The translations under genes and the position numbers were made by a program. 64,000 bases of DNA, taken from Alopecurus myosuroides (lineage: Eukaryota > Streptophyta > Magnoliopsida > Poales > Poaceae). This document shows, in pieces, positions 48,351-60,954 of this stretch. The notes under the pieces are model-generated. The model ran no database searches and was not told the DNA's origin. It saw only the letters and a program-made list of their open reading frames with translations. The stretch's first letter is position 1. Every line of letters starts with the position of its first letter. The stretch spans positions 58,875,852 through 58,939,851 of the forward strand of contig CM054060.1 of NCBI GenBank assembly GCA_028641055.1. Direction: 5' to 3'.

Positions 48351-49066
48351 TACTTTCCATCAAATACAAATACACCTTGCCATCAGATACAAATACACCG
48401 ACTTGACAGAGAAATCCTACTATCTAGTCAACAATACATCCTTTTATTTCTCTTATATTTTCCAAATGCTACTCCATAATGAGGTGCCGAAGCCCTCGTT
48501 TTCTTGTCGTGGTGGCTTCGGTCTATAAGACGAGCGTATAATTTTTGCGAATTGAAGTTAGGTTTAGTTTTACCTTAGATTCACCCTTCTTTGATTTTCT
48601 TGTTCTCTTGCATGATTCTCTCTACTTTGAGGGCCTGAGAGGGACGGCAAGCAAACGGGCGATGTGGGAACTCTAATTTACTGCGAAAATCCGATAGGTA
48701 GGATCTCTTAGTGCCTTAGTGGTGGTACATTTCAGCATTGCAGCTCGTACTTTCAGAAGGGTGTAACTCTAGAGATTGAAAGTAATTTAGTTTCGAAAGA
48801 TAATTGATTTTAATTTCATATTGTATTTTTTTTGGTGTGGTCTACTATGAACTATCAGTGGATTAGTGGATGCAAAATTTCTTCATCATCACATTTCATC
48901 ATGTAATTGGGTAGGCAAAGGAGGATATTGTTCTTTTTTTGTACGAAATCACTTATTAGTTTTCAACGAATTAATTATATTTAATCACCTGCAAATATTT
49001 AGAGGCATAGAGTCACTTCCAGATTCATAAATTTAAAGGAGTGACACGTTTACCCTAATTTTATTA
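48351..49066. other. Spacer, no gene recognised
   Basis: AT-rich DNA with no convincing frame. It includes a short direct repeat, CAAATACAAATACACC-like, at about 48360 and 48380. No transposon ends were found. Confidence 0.4.
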
Positions 49067-49230
49067 CTCCCTCCGTCCACTTTCATAAGGCATACTACTT
49101 GCCATTACAATTTTAACCATATACTACATAGTAAAATTAGTGAATCTATGTATAAAATGAGTCCATGTTCACTCATTTTAGAATGTATGTGGCTAAAATT
49201 AAATTGACTTATAAAAGTGGACGGAGGGAG
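49067..49230. mobile_element. Stowaway MITE upstream of the desulfhydrase gene
   Basis: Perfect inverted ends CTCCCTCCGTCCACTTT are flanked by TA (49065-49066, 49231-49232), with a 164-bp body. It ends 200 bp before the start codon of the desulfhydrase gene, so it lies in the promoter region. Confidence 0.9.
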
Positions 49231-49430
49231 TACTGTATTTTTGTTGACAGCCCTTGATTTTATTACTGTATTTCCCTAACCAAGATTTTTATGTTTATAC
49301 ACCTCCACAAAAATTATCACAAAATCTAAGTTCGTAGCACAAATTCAGTCGCGAACTGACCCTTGACACGTAGGCGAGGGCTGGTGCGGCCGCCTTTCGC
49401 CGGGGAGTCCGTGAGAATCGGTCAATCCCC

Positions 49431-52400
49431 ATGCTCCGCAGGCCGGCCCTCCACTTTGCCGTCACTTCCACTCTCCCACTCTCCTCCCGCTTCGCCGTCG
49501 TCCGACGTCGAAGCTCAATCGCCGCTACCGGCATGGCAGGGGTCTCCGCCGCCTCTCCCGCCGCAGCACAGATCGGCAGCTTCCTCGCCAAGAAGCCCTA
49601 CGCGCCGCCGTCCTGGGCCTCGCACCTCGCCCTCGCCCCTCCCCACACCTTCTCCCTCGGCCAAGTAAGCTTCATCGTCTCTGCCACTGGACCTCTACTT
49701 GCTATAGTGACCATTTGGTGACCTCAAAGCGGCTTAGATTGATTACTTGGTGACTTCGATGTAGTTTATATTTACGACAGATCGTGTGTAGTAGCTCATA
49801 GCTTTGTTTTGGTATCTAAAACAGTTCCCAACCCCGATTCACAAGTGGAATCTGCCAAACCTGCCAGAAGGCACAGAAGTATGGATCAAGGTTGTTGCAA
49901 GAACCACTATTCTGTCCATTTTCTATTGCTGTACATAAGACTACAAGACAAAATGCTTAGCGATGTTTGTATTTTGACACGGGAGCTTCGGTGAATTTGT
50001 AGAGGGACGACCTGTCCGGCATGCAGCTGAGCGGTAACAAGGTCCGGAAGCTCGAGTTTCTGTTGTCGGATGCCGTCGCGCAGGGCGCCAACTGCATTAT
50101 CACCGTTGGTGGTATCCAGAGCAACCACTGCCGTGCGACAGCAGTGGCTGCCAAGTATCTCAATCTCGATTGCTACCTGATATTGCGTACTTCCAAGGTG
50201 ATCTTTGTGCTTGTAGCTGAAATTGATAGAATGCCGTGTGGCAATGCAGTTGGTTTGACCTGGTTTTGGTCGGACATTTTCAGCTTCTTGTGGATAAGGA
50301 CCCTGGTTTGGTCGGCAATCTCCTTGTGGAGAGACTGTTGGGAGCACACATTGATCTTGTCACAAAAGAAGAATATGGGAAAATTGGCAGCGTGGTATGC
50401 TCTTCCCCATGAGTTTTTCTGTTACTGCTTTGAGTTTTCATAGTTCTGCCAGCTCATGTGTTGCCAAAGCCTTGCTCATACGTGAATGCTACGGATTATC
50501 CATGCTTCATTACTTATTTATGTTCTCAAAATATTATTCCACCAGGTAGCTCGTGCCACAGTGTCTTATCGGACTATAATAGTTAGCAGTGTCATCTTTT
50601 CCCTTCATGCAATTATTTATTTTACTTCCTGTTCTCTGGCTTAATGTTGCTTTGTGCTACTGCTCATCATTCATCAGTACTCCTCACTAATTGTTTTGTT
50701 ATGCTGCAAGATTGTGTATTCCTTGAGAAGCTCAAAGCAAATATAGTGTATATATTCACACTGTGCTAAAGTGATAGGTTTATGAATAGATATCAGGAAG
50801 TTATGCAAATGATATTCACTTTTGTGTATTCCTAGGAGGACTGTAAAACGAGCTCTATCTTTCCAATAAAATGAAACGCAAAGGTCCTTTGCGTTTTCTC
50901 AAAAAGAAGCTCCTAACCACATTACCAACCTGTTTGTCATAGGCTTTGGCTGACTTGCTTAAAAAGAGGCTTTTGGAAGAAGGACGGAAGCCATACGTGA
51001 TTCCTGTTGGTGGATCCAACTCCCTTGGAACTTGGTACTATCTTGTATATCTGATGCTGAGCGTTAAGCTGAAATTACATTTTTCTGTTTTCTATGTTGT
51101 TTGAGTTTCCTTAATGATTACTATTCTTGGATTGGGGTGTGTCTCAGTCCATTGGAAGACTAGTGATTATTGCATTTTTTTTCAAATGTGCATCAGTATC
51201 CCATTTTGCTATGTTTATGAGATATCTAGGCAATGAACGCAGATTTCATGTAAGGAAGAATATATGGTTAATATATCATACCATGGTTAACCAGTCGAGC
51301 ATACAATACAAAGAATTTTGACTCATGTTCAATATGTATACATAGCCTGAAGAAAATATGGTGTATATATTCACACTGTGCTAAAGTGATAGGTTTATGA
51401 ATAGATATCAGGAAGTTATGCAAATGATATTCACTTTATAGTTTTCGAGCTTATGTTCATAACATATGTCGTGTGTTCCTGTTGTGTAGGGGATATGTTG
51501 AAGCAGTAAGGGAAATTGAGCAGCAAATTCAATTATCTGGTGATGTTCAGTTTGATGATATCGTTGTTGCCTGCGGCAGGTATTTCGTCAACACCAAGTA
51601 TTCCTTGTTATGGGGCAATTATGTGTATGCGCTCAGCTATTCTGCCATGCCTGCATCCTTAATGCTGTGACATTATATCTCTACGTCTTGATGATCTTGT
51701 ACCATGTGCAGTGGTGGAACCATTGCTGGTCTTGCTTTAGGATCAACATTGAGTAGCCTGAAGGCAAAAGTATGAGCCTTTGTTATTTTCTTATCCCACT
51801 TAAGTTTCCATACTAATCATCTACTTGTAGGACAGGTCCATGCGTTCTCTGTTTGTGATGACCCTGAATACTTCTATGACTATGTTCAAGGCCTAATTGA
51901 TGGACTTCAATCTGGCTTGGATTCACATGATATAGTCACCATTCAAAATGTGAGTATAATGTATCTCATCATTCAATAGCATCTCTTTTGTAAACTAAGT
52001 AAAAAGATTTTGGACCATAGACTCCAAAAATTAAGTTTGCAGTGTGTTGATGCATGCCAACACATTCTCTCCACATATACATGATTATATGTGCACATGA
52101 CATGTTTTTTTCTGCTGCTTGCTGTCATTTCACTGTTCACTTTTTTTTTGTGCTGGAACTCTATTTAAATTCATCCTATTCATGTAAGTTGGTAAAATTT
52201 GTGAATACTTTGGGTGCTCAACTTCAACTTCTGCTTGACAGGCTAAGGGCTTAGGTTATGCCATGAACACAACCGAGGAGCTTAAGTTTGTTAAAGATAT
52301 AGCAACAGCAACAGGCATTGTGCTTGATCCGGTTTACAGGTGCAATACTTTCCTTTTGCATGTGATGTGATATTTGATTTGATATCCTGAATGCTAGTAT

Positions 52401-52769
52401 TTTTGGTTAAATAAAAAAAGTATGCAATGGCTTTCTGTATGAACATAAGCCAATATGAAGGATCCTTTCCAGCAAGTTCATGAGGAGATTTAACATGTAT
52501 CTTCCTTTTCTTGTGATTGCTATTTATGTTTCTTACTGACGATATGTAATTTCGTTTTCTGCAGTGGGAAGGGAGTATATGGACTGCTGAAAGATATGTC
52601 TAGCAATCCAGCCAAGTGGAAAGGGCGAAAAGTCCTCTTTATCCATACAGGCGGTCTTCTTGGGTTATATGATAAGGTTGACCAGCTGTCATCTTTTGCT
52701 GGGAGTTGGCGCAGAATGGATCTTGAAGAATCTCTCCCACGCAAAGATGGCACTGGTAAGATGTTCTAA
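49431..52769 (+). CDS. D-cysteine desulfhydrase / ACC-deaminase-like PLP enzyme
   Basis: This is a fold-type II pyridoxal-phosphate enzyme. Plant members split D-cysteine to pyruvate, ammonia and H2S, and although often named ACC deaminase they act mainly on D-Cys. Exons: 49431-49664, 49825-49890, 50003-50197, 50284-50394, 50943-51034, 51490-51579, 51712-51769, 51836-51949, 52242-52339, 52565-52769; 420 residues, in frame with GT-AG introns. The PLP lysine is K113 in [17 protein letters not shown] follows (136-142), then [21 protein letters not shown] and [10 protein letters not shown] (T381-G383, cofactor/substrate loop). The first 60 or so residues are Arg/Ser/Ala-rich and look like an organelle (mitochondrial or plastid) transit peptide. 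A second in-frame ATG at 49533 could give a shorter form. The gene looks intact. Confidence 0.93.
50746..50822 (+). repeat. 77-bp intron repeat, copy 1
   Basis: This is identical over 77 bp to 51361-51437. It lies in the intron after exon 4 of the desulfhydrase gene. The copies are 615 bp apart, in the same orientation and in different introns. Confidence 0.9.
51361..51437 (+). repeat. 77-bp intron repeat, copy 2
   Basis: Identical to 50746-50822, in the intron after exon 5 and about 50 bp before the exon-6 splice acceptor. No inverted ends or target duplication is visible, so it looks like a segmental intron duplication or gene conversion. Confidence 0.9.
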
Positions 52770-53426
52770 TTGATATGCTCCAGACACCTCATTTGTCTAG
52801 TGGGCATTTGCTGTATATGATATAATTTAAGAATAAAGATCATGTTTCTGCCATTTGGAACTGAAATTCATGTACTCATATATAGATGCTTTTTCTCTTA
52901 CATTTTTGCTACACATTGCTGTTTTCAGTTATGACTTATGAATATAATACCTGATCTTGAATATTCTATTCTGTTGCAGAAAGCTTCCTAGCGGGGCTTT
53001 TTATTGCCATTCATTCTATATATCAACTGCCAACGAATAAGGTCCCATGTTCTCCTGGGTTTCATTGATAGACAACCAAAACAATTATGCACACAAAAGG
53101 AAACTTCCCACGTATGCCATTCAGAAACTTGAATAACCATTCAGCATTAGTCTGCACCACTGAACAAATTTATAGGCAATCATGTAAATATAGTTGTAAG
53201 AAAGTGCTGAAATGCAGCAGTAGGAGATAACAGATAAAACACACTGAAATCGCACAATGATAAGTCGATAACTATGACTTAGAATCTGAAAAGGCGCTGC
53301 CAAAGCCAAATATCACTATCCTCTCAAATATCATCTCATAAACTCAGATACTGGAACAATATTAACAGACCAATGAACACAAAGACTAGTCCTCCATTCC
53401 AGAAGTGATATATTTAAGCAAAAGCA
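52770..53426. other. Spacer between convergent genes (3' UTRs)
   Basis: This holds the 3' UTR of the desulfhydrase gene on the left and of the universal stress protein on the right; the stops are 657 bp apart. No other feature was recognised. Confidence 0.5.
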
Positions 53427-54443
53427 TTATGCAGTTGATCCACTTGGTCCACGCACCACCGTAACTGGGCAGCTCGCATTGTTTACTACGTAGTTGCTGA
53501 CGCTTCCAAGGAGGGCCCTGCATTGAGGTTCAGGGAGATGTAGAAATATGAGAAAACACTTATTGGCCAATGACTAGTCAAAATTTGATCGGGAAGAGGT
53601 TCAGATGATACCTTTTCAAAGGCCCTAATCCCCTGCAACCAAGCACAACGTTGTCCACCTTGAGATCATCTACCGCCTCACAAAGTTTCTCCCTTGCATC
53701 ACCCCAGTATATTTTGGCAAGTACTTCCACCTGATACAACCAACATCGCATGAATTGCGTAATTAGCCGCACATTTTGTTTGAACATTGTTTTTTCTAAA
53801 AAGTTGGAGCCAGGGCAGGCATGGATATAGTCTCAATAAGTCAGGAAAATGTGAAGTGAATGGGAGCAAAATTTGGTTATACGACGGTGCATTTCTATTT
53901 AGTTGTGCTGTCTATGTCTAGTCAGAAGGTATTTATCCCACATATTTTCAATTTTACGTACATGGAACATAGAGATTTTGATGTTAACAGGTACTTAAGT
54001 GGAGTGGTAATTAATATCCCATTGCCTTCTTATTAGTAATTTGATGAACAAATCAGTCGATTTTCATAGAGCTGTTACCTGCTTGGATTTGGATTCGGCC
54101 TGCAGGATCTCCAGCACCTCCTTGTCGGGGTTGACCCCGTAGCCTGCCTGCACATTCGTCTCCATGAACTCCAGCAGAGGGATCAGAGCTTCAGTGCACA
54201 AACAACGGTGTCAGCTGCAATCTTTGTGAAACAGGACCGAGAATTCAGTGTCTGTTGCTTACGTGAACCGGTGCTCTTCCAGAGCCCCTTGTGGCTGGCA
54301 CCTGCTCCTTTGGGGAGGACGTGGACGAGGATGATCCGGTCGCCGGCCTTCACCAGGTTCTGGACCGCCCACTTCGTCGCGGCCTTGCTGGACGGCGAGT
54401 AGTCCATCGCGATGCCAACGGTGCGCTGCTTGTCGGACGCCAT
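53427..54443 (-). CDS. Universal stress protein (UspA domain), ATP-binding type
   Basis: A small, soluble Rossmann-like protein. Plant members respond to drought, hypoxia, pathogens or hormones, and some are phosphorylated. Exons from the start: 54263-54443, 54079-54188, 53612-53730, 53427-53517; 166 residues, the usual length. The start MASDKQRTVGIAMDYSPSSK was preferred over an upstream in-frame ATG at 54476 because the family normally begins just before the first beta strand (VGIAMD). LWKSTGSPLIPLLEF follows in the middle. The ATP-binding motif GxxG-x9-G-S is complete: G128, G131, G141, S142 in GCRGLGPLKRALLGS. The C-terminus SNYVVNNASCPVTVVRG is canonical. No break was seen. Confidence 0.93.
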
Positions 54444-54571
54444 GTCTGTCTCTCTGCCTAGCCTGTGAGTTTCCAAGGAAAAGCTGGACGGAGGTGGTGT
54501 GGGAAAGAAGAGAGGTATGTGTGTGTATGCGCGGGTGCTATTTCTGGCTAGGATTGTGCCCCAAGCAGCGG

Positions 54572-54578
54572 TATTTAA
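54572..54578 (-). promoter_or_regulatory. Possible TATA box of the universal stress protein gene
   Basis: Minus-strand TTAAATA lies about 130 bp upstream of the start codon, in a reasonable place for a core promoter with a 100-bp leader. It is the only TATA-like block found there. Confidence 0.35.
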
Positions 54579-56699
54579 GGTGGTTGGACTCCAGCAAAAT
54601 AGCCTCTCCCCTGTTGCTGTTGTTGATGGCCAAGTCGTAGACTAGGCTTTAATTGTTCCTTCCTATTTTTCCTTTGGAGAGAGTTGGCTTTGTTCTTTGA
54701 ACGAACTGTTCGTCAGATTCTTTGCTTTTCCATGGCCGATGGGTCCTTGCCAGATGGGCAGGCTATGATGGTGGTCCAGAAGGCTCTCCACCTCTCTGGA
54801 AAGCTCATGAACCGGTTGGTACAAGCATAGTAAAACCCTGGCTGGAACCAACGATGCCTTCCGACTCTGGTTTTCGGCCGTTTCAATGTGACGTGGCGGA
54901 TGAGTTCCTCTGGTCGTTCTAAACTGAGGTTTGGCTAGAGAGGCTGTAGAGAAATTTTAGTGTAGTTTGGAAATCTGTGGGTTCTATGGCCGGGTTGCAA
55001 AACCGGGAGCTGGTGCATAATATACGGGAAATTAAGCTCACCATCCTGATTACCCTTTTGAATGGGTTCGTGGATATATGCTTCCGCCAAGTCGAAAGGG
55101 CACTAGCTTGAAAAGATCAGCGTTTGTGATCCGGGTGGTACTGCTTCCTAATACCAGATTGTAGAATCCTCGGCAAAACAGGCGAAGTCTAGAGCAATTC
55201 TTTAGAGGAGGCAAGTCTACAGTTTGTGGCCGTGCGCTGCTGTCTCGCTAGCACGGCCCAGACAGAAGTTTTAGCTTACCAGCCGATCCGTGGAGGCTAA
55301 GAGCGGTTTTGGGGGCTTGCGCTGCTCCGTCTTTGTTCGCGCCCATTCATCTTGGCAAAATCAATTCCAAAATCAACATCCGCTGTAAGATATGTGGTGT
55401 CATTTCTAGTTTAAAATACATAGACAAGGACATATTCGCGTGCGTTGCAACGGGTGAGAAAAATTTGTAACATGTGAGCAGCTTGTCACAGAAAGCGGCC
55501 AGTTTCAGTGCTTCCACAACACGTTGTAGGCGCGCCAAGAGAGATATGTATTATCATGGCTACCTCAGCGAAGGGAGTCAGGATGTAGATGCACAACGTC
55601 TGTTCGATCATCCGCTACAAAACTTGAGAGAAACTCTCACAAAATTAAAGACATACCATGTAACTCCCATAAAATTCGTAGTGCAACAAGATACACAAAC
55701 CTAGATAGTATCAATAATTTTTTAATTGAGCTGAGTTGAACTCAATCTGGTTGCAAAATTAAGTATTTCAAAGTTAAGCGTACATCTTTTTTGAAGAAAA
55801 TATTTTGCATGTAGATTTTTTCACAAGATATTCAACCTTAACTGTGCACAAAATAACATATATTAGGAGATACTAAAAAAACATTAAGTGCATGCTAGTG
55901 AGAACATGCGACAATCGTGTAGTTCAATCTAAATGTTTCCTTGATCATACACAACTTAGAAAAATGCACAAATCTTTATGCATGATTACTTCTCCCCTTT
56001 GGTTGATTGAAAGCTCTTCAGGCCCTGGTCCATAATTCTAATGCCTAATGCGACGAACTTTCCAAGCTCTCTTCATGCCTTCATCACTCTTGCTCTTTCT
56101 CACTGCCTCTAGCGCACTGGCGGGCTCGACGACGACATAGCCTGAGCACTTGCATCCAAAACCATCAGTAAAGCTAAAAGAAAAGTCAGTGAAGAGCCCT
56201 GGTCCATACTTCCTTAAGCTCTTCTCCAAGGCGTTGGTCGCCAGCTCGAATCTTGCAATCGTGACGCTACCAGGGTGAACTTGGCGTCGACCGGGTGTGG
56301 CTTCTGCTCGAGAAATCGTACAGCTGCTATGATTTCATCAGATGGTTATGCATTATAGATTATGAAAAGGATACATTTGCTTGGCTGAAGCGGCTGTAAC
56401 CCTTGGCGATCAGATACTCGATCAAATTGGTGCTTTTTCCGAAGGGTTCGCCGATGGTCAGAAAAAACTATTTGTTAGCCCGAAATGAAACAATTGCAAG
56501 CATTTATTAACAATGCACAAATTCACAAAAAACCAGTGTGGAGAAGAAAGAACCACCTGTTGGGATGCATCACAGCTCATGCAATCTTCTCGGTAAAAAA
56601 TGATGACCAAAATATTATGGAAGAGTTATAGTTTGAAGTTGCTCTTATTTTCAGTTCCAAGGAATGTCATAAGGAAAGCACATATCATGTGGATTCTTA
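54579..56699. other. Spacer with unclassified repeat debris
   Basis: No gene could be assembled. A TGCGTTGCAACGGGTGAG block at about 55441 resembles a motif found at the ends of many uncharacterised Triticeae repeats. A short minus frame at 56038-56290 (encoding SLRKYGPGLFTDFSFSFTDG) is not recognised and has no neighbouring exons in frame. Confidence 0.35.
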
Positions 56700-59600
56700 T
56701 CATGGCTTCAGTTCCAAGGAACCCGGCGAACAAGTCACATTTTGAGGACATAAATCCTCTCTATGCTCTCCAGAAGCTTGAAAGTCGAGGTGCATGTCTT
56801 TGATCTTCAGTTTTTCGGCTATCACACAAGCGTGCAGCCGGGTCTCCTTGTCAATCCTGAAAAAAATCCCTCTTTTCATATTCATTTCCATCAGCTTTAA
56901 ACTGAGGAAAGCCTCTAGCAAGCAGATCCGGTCTCAACTCTGGGTGATAAGCTTTGGCTAAAGCCATAACCCTCATAGCTCCACGACGGTAGGAAGACAA
57001 TTTATGTTCTTGGATCCATCGGGGAACATTAAACAACTCCACAATCATGTCATGAAGTTTGCGAGGAGTTTTTCTCCAGTTCCCCACTGCCTTTATGCAT
57101 TCACCTCCTCCAATATATAGCTGCTTCACAGGTATAAAGGGCCTTCAGTTTCAGTTATAGAAGCCGCAAATTATTGGCGTGGGCTTTGCCCATATAAGAA
57201 AAGCCGGGTTAGAAAGGAAAAAATACAAGTAAAGGGAAGAAGGATAAACTGATAAGTGAAAATCCGGCTTACCAAAAACATTGGCAGTTATATCACTCAG
57301 AATTTTCTTCACGCTCTTAAAGCCGGCTCTCACCACTTTTAGTTCTTGCTCTGACTTCTCAGACGTGGCTATCCGAATTTTATCTTTCTCAGCAAAGTCA
57401 TGCTCAGCCGCGGAGAGAGTGGAAGCAACATGGAGAATAGAGTCTTCCAGATCTAAATGCAGCTTCCTTTCCTCTTCAGTTTTAACAGCCTCCTGAGCAA
57501 GCAGGTTCTTCAGGTTGGCAATCCCTCTCTGTGAGTTGCTTTCTAGGGCATGCAAAGACAAAATGATATAGTGAGTTTGATGAATATTGAACCCTGGGTT
57601 GCCACAGGCAGTACAAAACCGACGCTTGGAAGCTACAATTAGTTCTAAAATTTTGAAATTTAAGGATAAATTCAAGGTTATAACAGGTGAAGTCTGCATC
57701 AAAGATAACCCGACACTTGGGGGCTACACTAATTTAGTCTATAAATCAACAAAAAAGTTGTAAGTTCCGAGTGGCTGCAGGCATGCAACTCGACACTTGG
57801 GGTCTACACAACTTGAAGGTTATCAAGACTAGGAAAAGTAAAAACTAAGTCTCAGATTACGGTGAAATCGTAAACCGACACTTGGGGGATGCACGTTCAG
57901 TTTATAATCAAGGGATAAATCTTCAAGTATTGACCAAGGTAAAATTCTGGAAGATTTGAGGGCTACGGTTATATACATAAGAGAATAAATGTACCTCATA
58001 TTTTATCTTCAACATGGCCACAATGCCATCTTCTCAAAGACGGCTCTGGGAATATTCTTGGAGCAATGATGCAAAGTCCCGATTCTCCAGAGAGCTAAGA
58101 TCAGGAATTGAGACCTCGCTGCCAAACGCCAGTTTTGTATCTTTAATCACCTTGGATAGAACATTGGAGGTATCAGTACGCTCCACAAATTGAGAAGAAA
58201 CAACTTTTACTTCATCATCCTTATGGACGGAGGAAGGAACTGACTCAGTAAAGTCTCCCCCCGTCTGCACCTCTAGAACACTAGAGCCACCTGCATCTAT
58301 ATGAGCCGGCTCATTTGCAGCCGGGTCCTCCATCTCTTAATCAATTGTAGCATCCTTCAAATTATCCTTTGGGCCAGCAACAAAAATAGGTGTGGCCTTG
58401 GTTATAGCTTGGGCACTGCAAGTAGAAAACGAGGTTACAAAAAATGTTCGAAGGAAAAACAATTTACAAAGCATTATAAGGATGAAAAGGGAGGGTGATT
58501 ACCCAGAGTTGATTGAAAAATCACTCGATGCAATAAACCGAGAAGACCCAGAGTAAGGGCCGGAGTTGCCCAGCTAGAGGATGAGATGCTTTGGGGGTTA
58601 GCGGCACCTTTGTAACCCGTCAAGGAGAAGATTTGTAGGGAAAACCTGTATCCAGATCCTCTGATCCAGAACTCCATGTCCTCCTTCTCTTGTCAGCAGA
58701 TTCCTCACCTTCCCACGTTTCCCTTAGATATGAGGATGGGTTCAAAGGAGAATTTGAGAAGCGAGATCGAGGCACCTTTGCGACTGCGTGCTGGTCTCTA
58801 TTTTGGTCTGCAGAGTGTCTTTCTCAGCATCTGCAGCAGGATCTGGATTTGGAGTGGAAGGATTGGGAACCGACACATCCTGAACCAGGTTAGAACCAAC
58901 GTCATTTACGTCATCGTGCGAAGAACTGGCGTAAGCTAACTGATTACGAAGACGACCGAGGGAATCAAGATCATTAACCTCCTCCTCTTCATCTTCATAT
59001 TTCGGTTCATCATTCTCCTCTGGGGACGTTGGTGGCCCCTCGTTCGTAATGTAGAAGGGATACATAAGCTGAAAAACAAGCAGAGCCGGTTTATAGTTAA
59101 AAGCCGGATTATAAACAAAAAACAGTTTACAAAATAACAATTTACTCATCAGAGGAGCCGGATTCAATGAAGAGGAAGGGGTAAGGCCAACATCCAAAAC
59201 CCTTTCCTTTGGCAAGCCCACCAGATTCTTGATCATCTTTAGCAGCTCCTCTCAACAGGAGTTTCCTTTGAATATCTCATTGGATCTGAAGCATCCCCGG
59301 TGTAATCACAAAATAGTTGGTTCCTAATACTAAGGGGATGAATGTGAAACATACGCAACACCACGTTAGGTCTAAACCAGTGAGACCACGAACTAGAAGA
59401 GACTTGACTCGTTTGAGCAAAGGGGAAAGTTTACGACGAGCAACCGGTTTAGCAAAGGCTTTCCTCTTATCCTGGAAATCTAGATGCTCAGATTTGTAAC
59501 CCGACAAAGGCTTTTCGCCTGGGTGGTGAGTTAAGTAGAAGAAAGATTTCTGCCACATCTTTGGATGGTTAGCTAAGAATACGTCGGGATAGATAATATC

Positions 59601-60215
59601 TTTGCGCCTATGGAAAGAAACACCACCGCATACGATCAGTGGGCCCTTGGTAGTCTCTGGGTGTTTGTTACAGTAAATGTATTCAAGGAAAAGATCTAAC
59701 TGGGTTCTATTTGAATATAGTCTTCACAGAAGACCTGGAAGTTGCTAACATTCAAGACTGAGTTTGGGGGAATGTCTTGATGATGTAAACCATAGTGGGC
59801 TAAGAACTTGCGAAAGAAATAAGACCCGGGTGGACGGAAACCCCGTGCCATATGATCAACATAGACAATTACCTCACCGGCAGTGGGAGCAGGCCAGATC
59901 TCATCTCCAGAAGTGCGCCAAGCGATGTTAGTAAAGCGACATCTTGCATTTCCTGGAGCCGGTCGTGGGTGACCTCGATTTGCTCCACTCCATGAACATC
60001 TCCTTTTTGCTCTTAGCCGCGGATGCAGCAGGGCCGAGGCCTTTTTCTTCTCCTTGCCGGTTCCAGCGACCTTGGTCTCCATTGATTTCTCTCCCATAAG
60101 AAGGAAAGATTACCTCCGGTGACGACGGACCTTGAAGCTTCAGGTTGCTCCTGGGTGGCACTGGAGGTGGACGATGAAGTGAACCTGGGCGGTACGGAAT
60201 GACCCAAGGGGTCAC
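56700..60215 (-). pseudogene. Antisense accessory ORF of a Ty3/gypsy element (Transposase_28 / 'putative gypsy type transposon' protein)
   Basis: Read on the minus strand, the N-terminal part holds the plant-specific domain of this name: VYVDHMARGFRPPGSYFFRK, then AHYGLHHQDIPPNS and NFQVFCEDYIQIEP (about 59870-59700). A frame change follows, then KMWQKSFFYLTHHPGEKPLS (59556) and VRGLTGLDLTWCC. Further on come acidic, Ser-rich linkers (59040-58750, 58330-58030), a Glu/Lys-rich coiled coil (about 57550-57280) and a C-terminal part with WRKTPRKLHDMIVELFNVPRW (57060). Plausible introns separate several blocks, but at least one frameshift (near 59700) makes the copy doubtful. Because the polypurine tract and LTR at 60660-60674 read on the plus strand, this frame is antisense to its host element, as known for Tat-lineage accessory ORFs. 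Its function is not known. Confidence 0.65.
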
Positions 60216-60659
60216 CCCTTCCTCAGTATTTATAGGTGGGGTGAAAAACCTTAGTTACAATGGAATTTTTTCAAAAGGGCCCCTCGGAAATGCAATATTC
60301 TCGATGTTGACTTAGGTCAAACGAAGGGAATAACAGGAATTAAATGCAACAGATTCGCATCATTAAATGCTCGGAATGGATCACTAGATGAAATGGAAAA
60401 GATTCAGTTCCTGGAATCATGGAGATAAACTCGCAAACATAACTATCCAAATAAACTCGATTAGTTTAAATGGACACGTAAAGAGCAAACAAAAGGAAAA
60501 ACAATCTCGTCCAGATCGAGACCAAGATTCTAACGATGAGAAGGCCAGTTTATCATTTCCGACAAAATAGCAGACCCGACCTTTACCTTTGAATTATGCA
60601 GTTTATGTTTTTTGTTTTCAGGAGCTTAACATGGACGAGAAAACTTGGATTTGGCATGT

Positions 60660-60950
60660 TAACATGGGGGCTAATGTTGGGGAAATGACTAAGGGGATCC
60701 CGCAGCTACGTTGCTCCTAACCTGACTGCCGGGGGTATTATCCCCGGTTGGGATAATTACAAGATCAAGATAACACTCAGAAGGGAGAAGGTGGTCGGCT
60801 GGCTTCCCGCATTACCAAGCGGCTACATTGTGTACGGTTGTGCCTTGACCGGCTATGCATCGGCCGGCTGGGATCTTTGGCCGGACGGCTCTGACAAGCA
60901 AGGACGGGATGGGCTAAAGGAAGGCATGGGAAAATGGGCGACAAGACCTC
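60660..60950 (+). mobile_element. Polypurine tract and start of a Ty3/gypsy 3' LTR
   Basis: AACATGGGGGCTAA (60660-60673) is a polypurine-type tract, and TGTTGGGGAAATGAC directly after it (60674) is a typical cereal LTR start. GC-rich CCGGC-bearing sequence follows to about 60950, where it gives way to another element's coding fragment. The far end of the LTR was not found. The tract sets the host element's orientation as plus. Confidence 0.55.
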
Positions 60951-60954
60951 ACGC

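Noticed and set aside
54183..54476. Upstream ATG (54476) as the start of the universal stress protein
   Set aside because: It adds 11 residues not typical of the family; the ATG at 54443 precedes the first conserved strand in the usual way.
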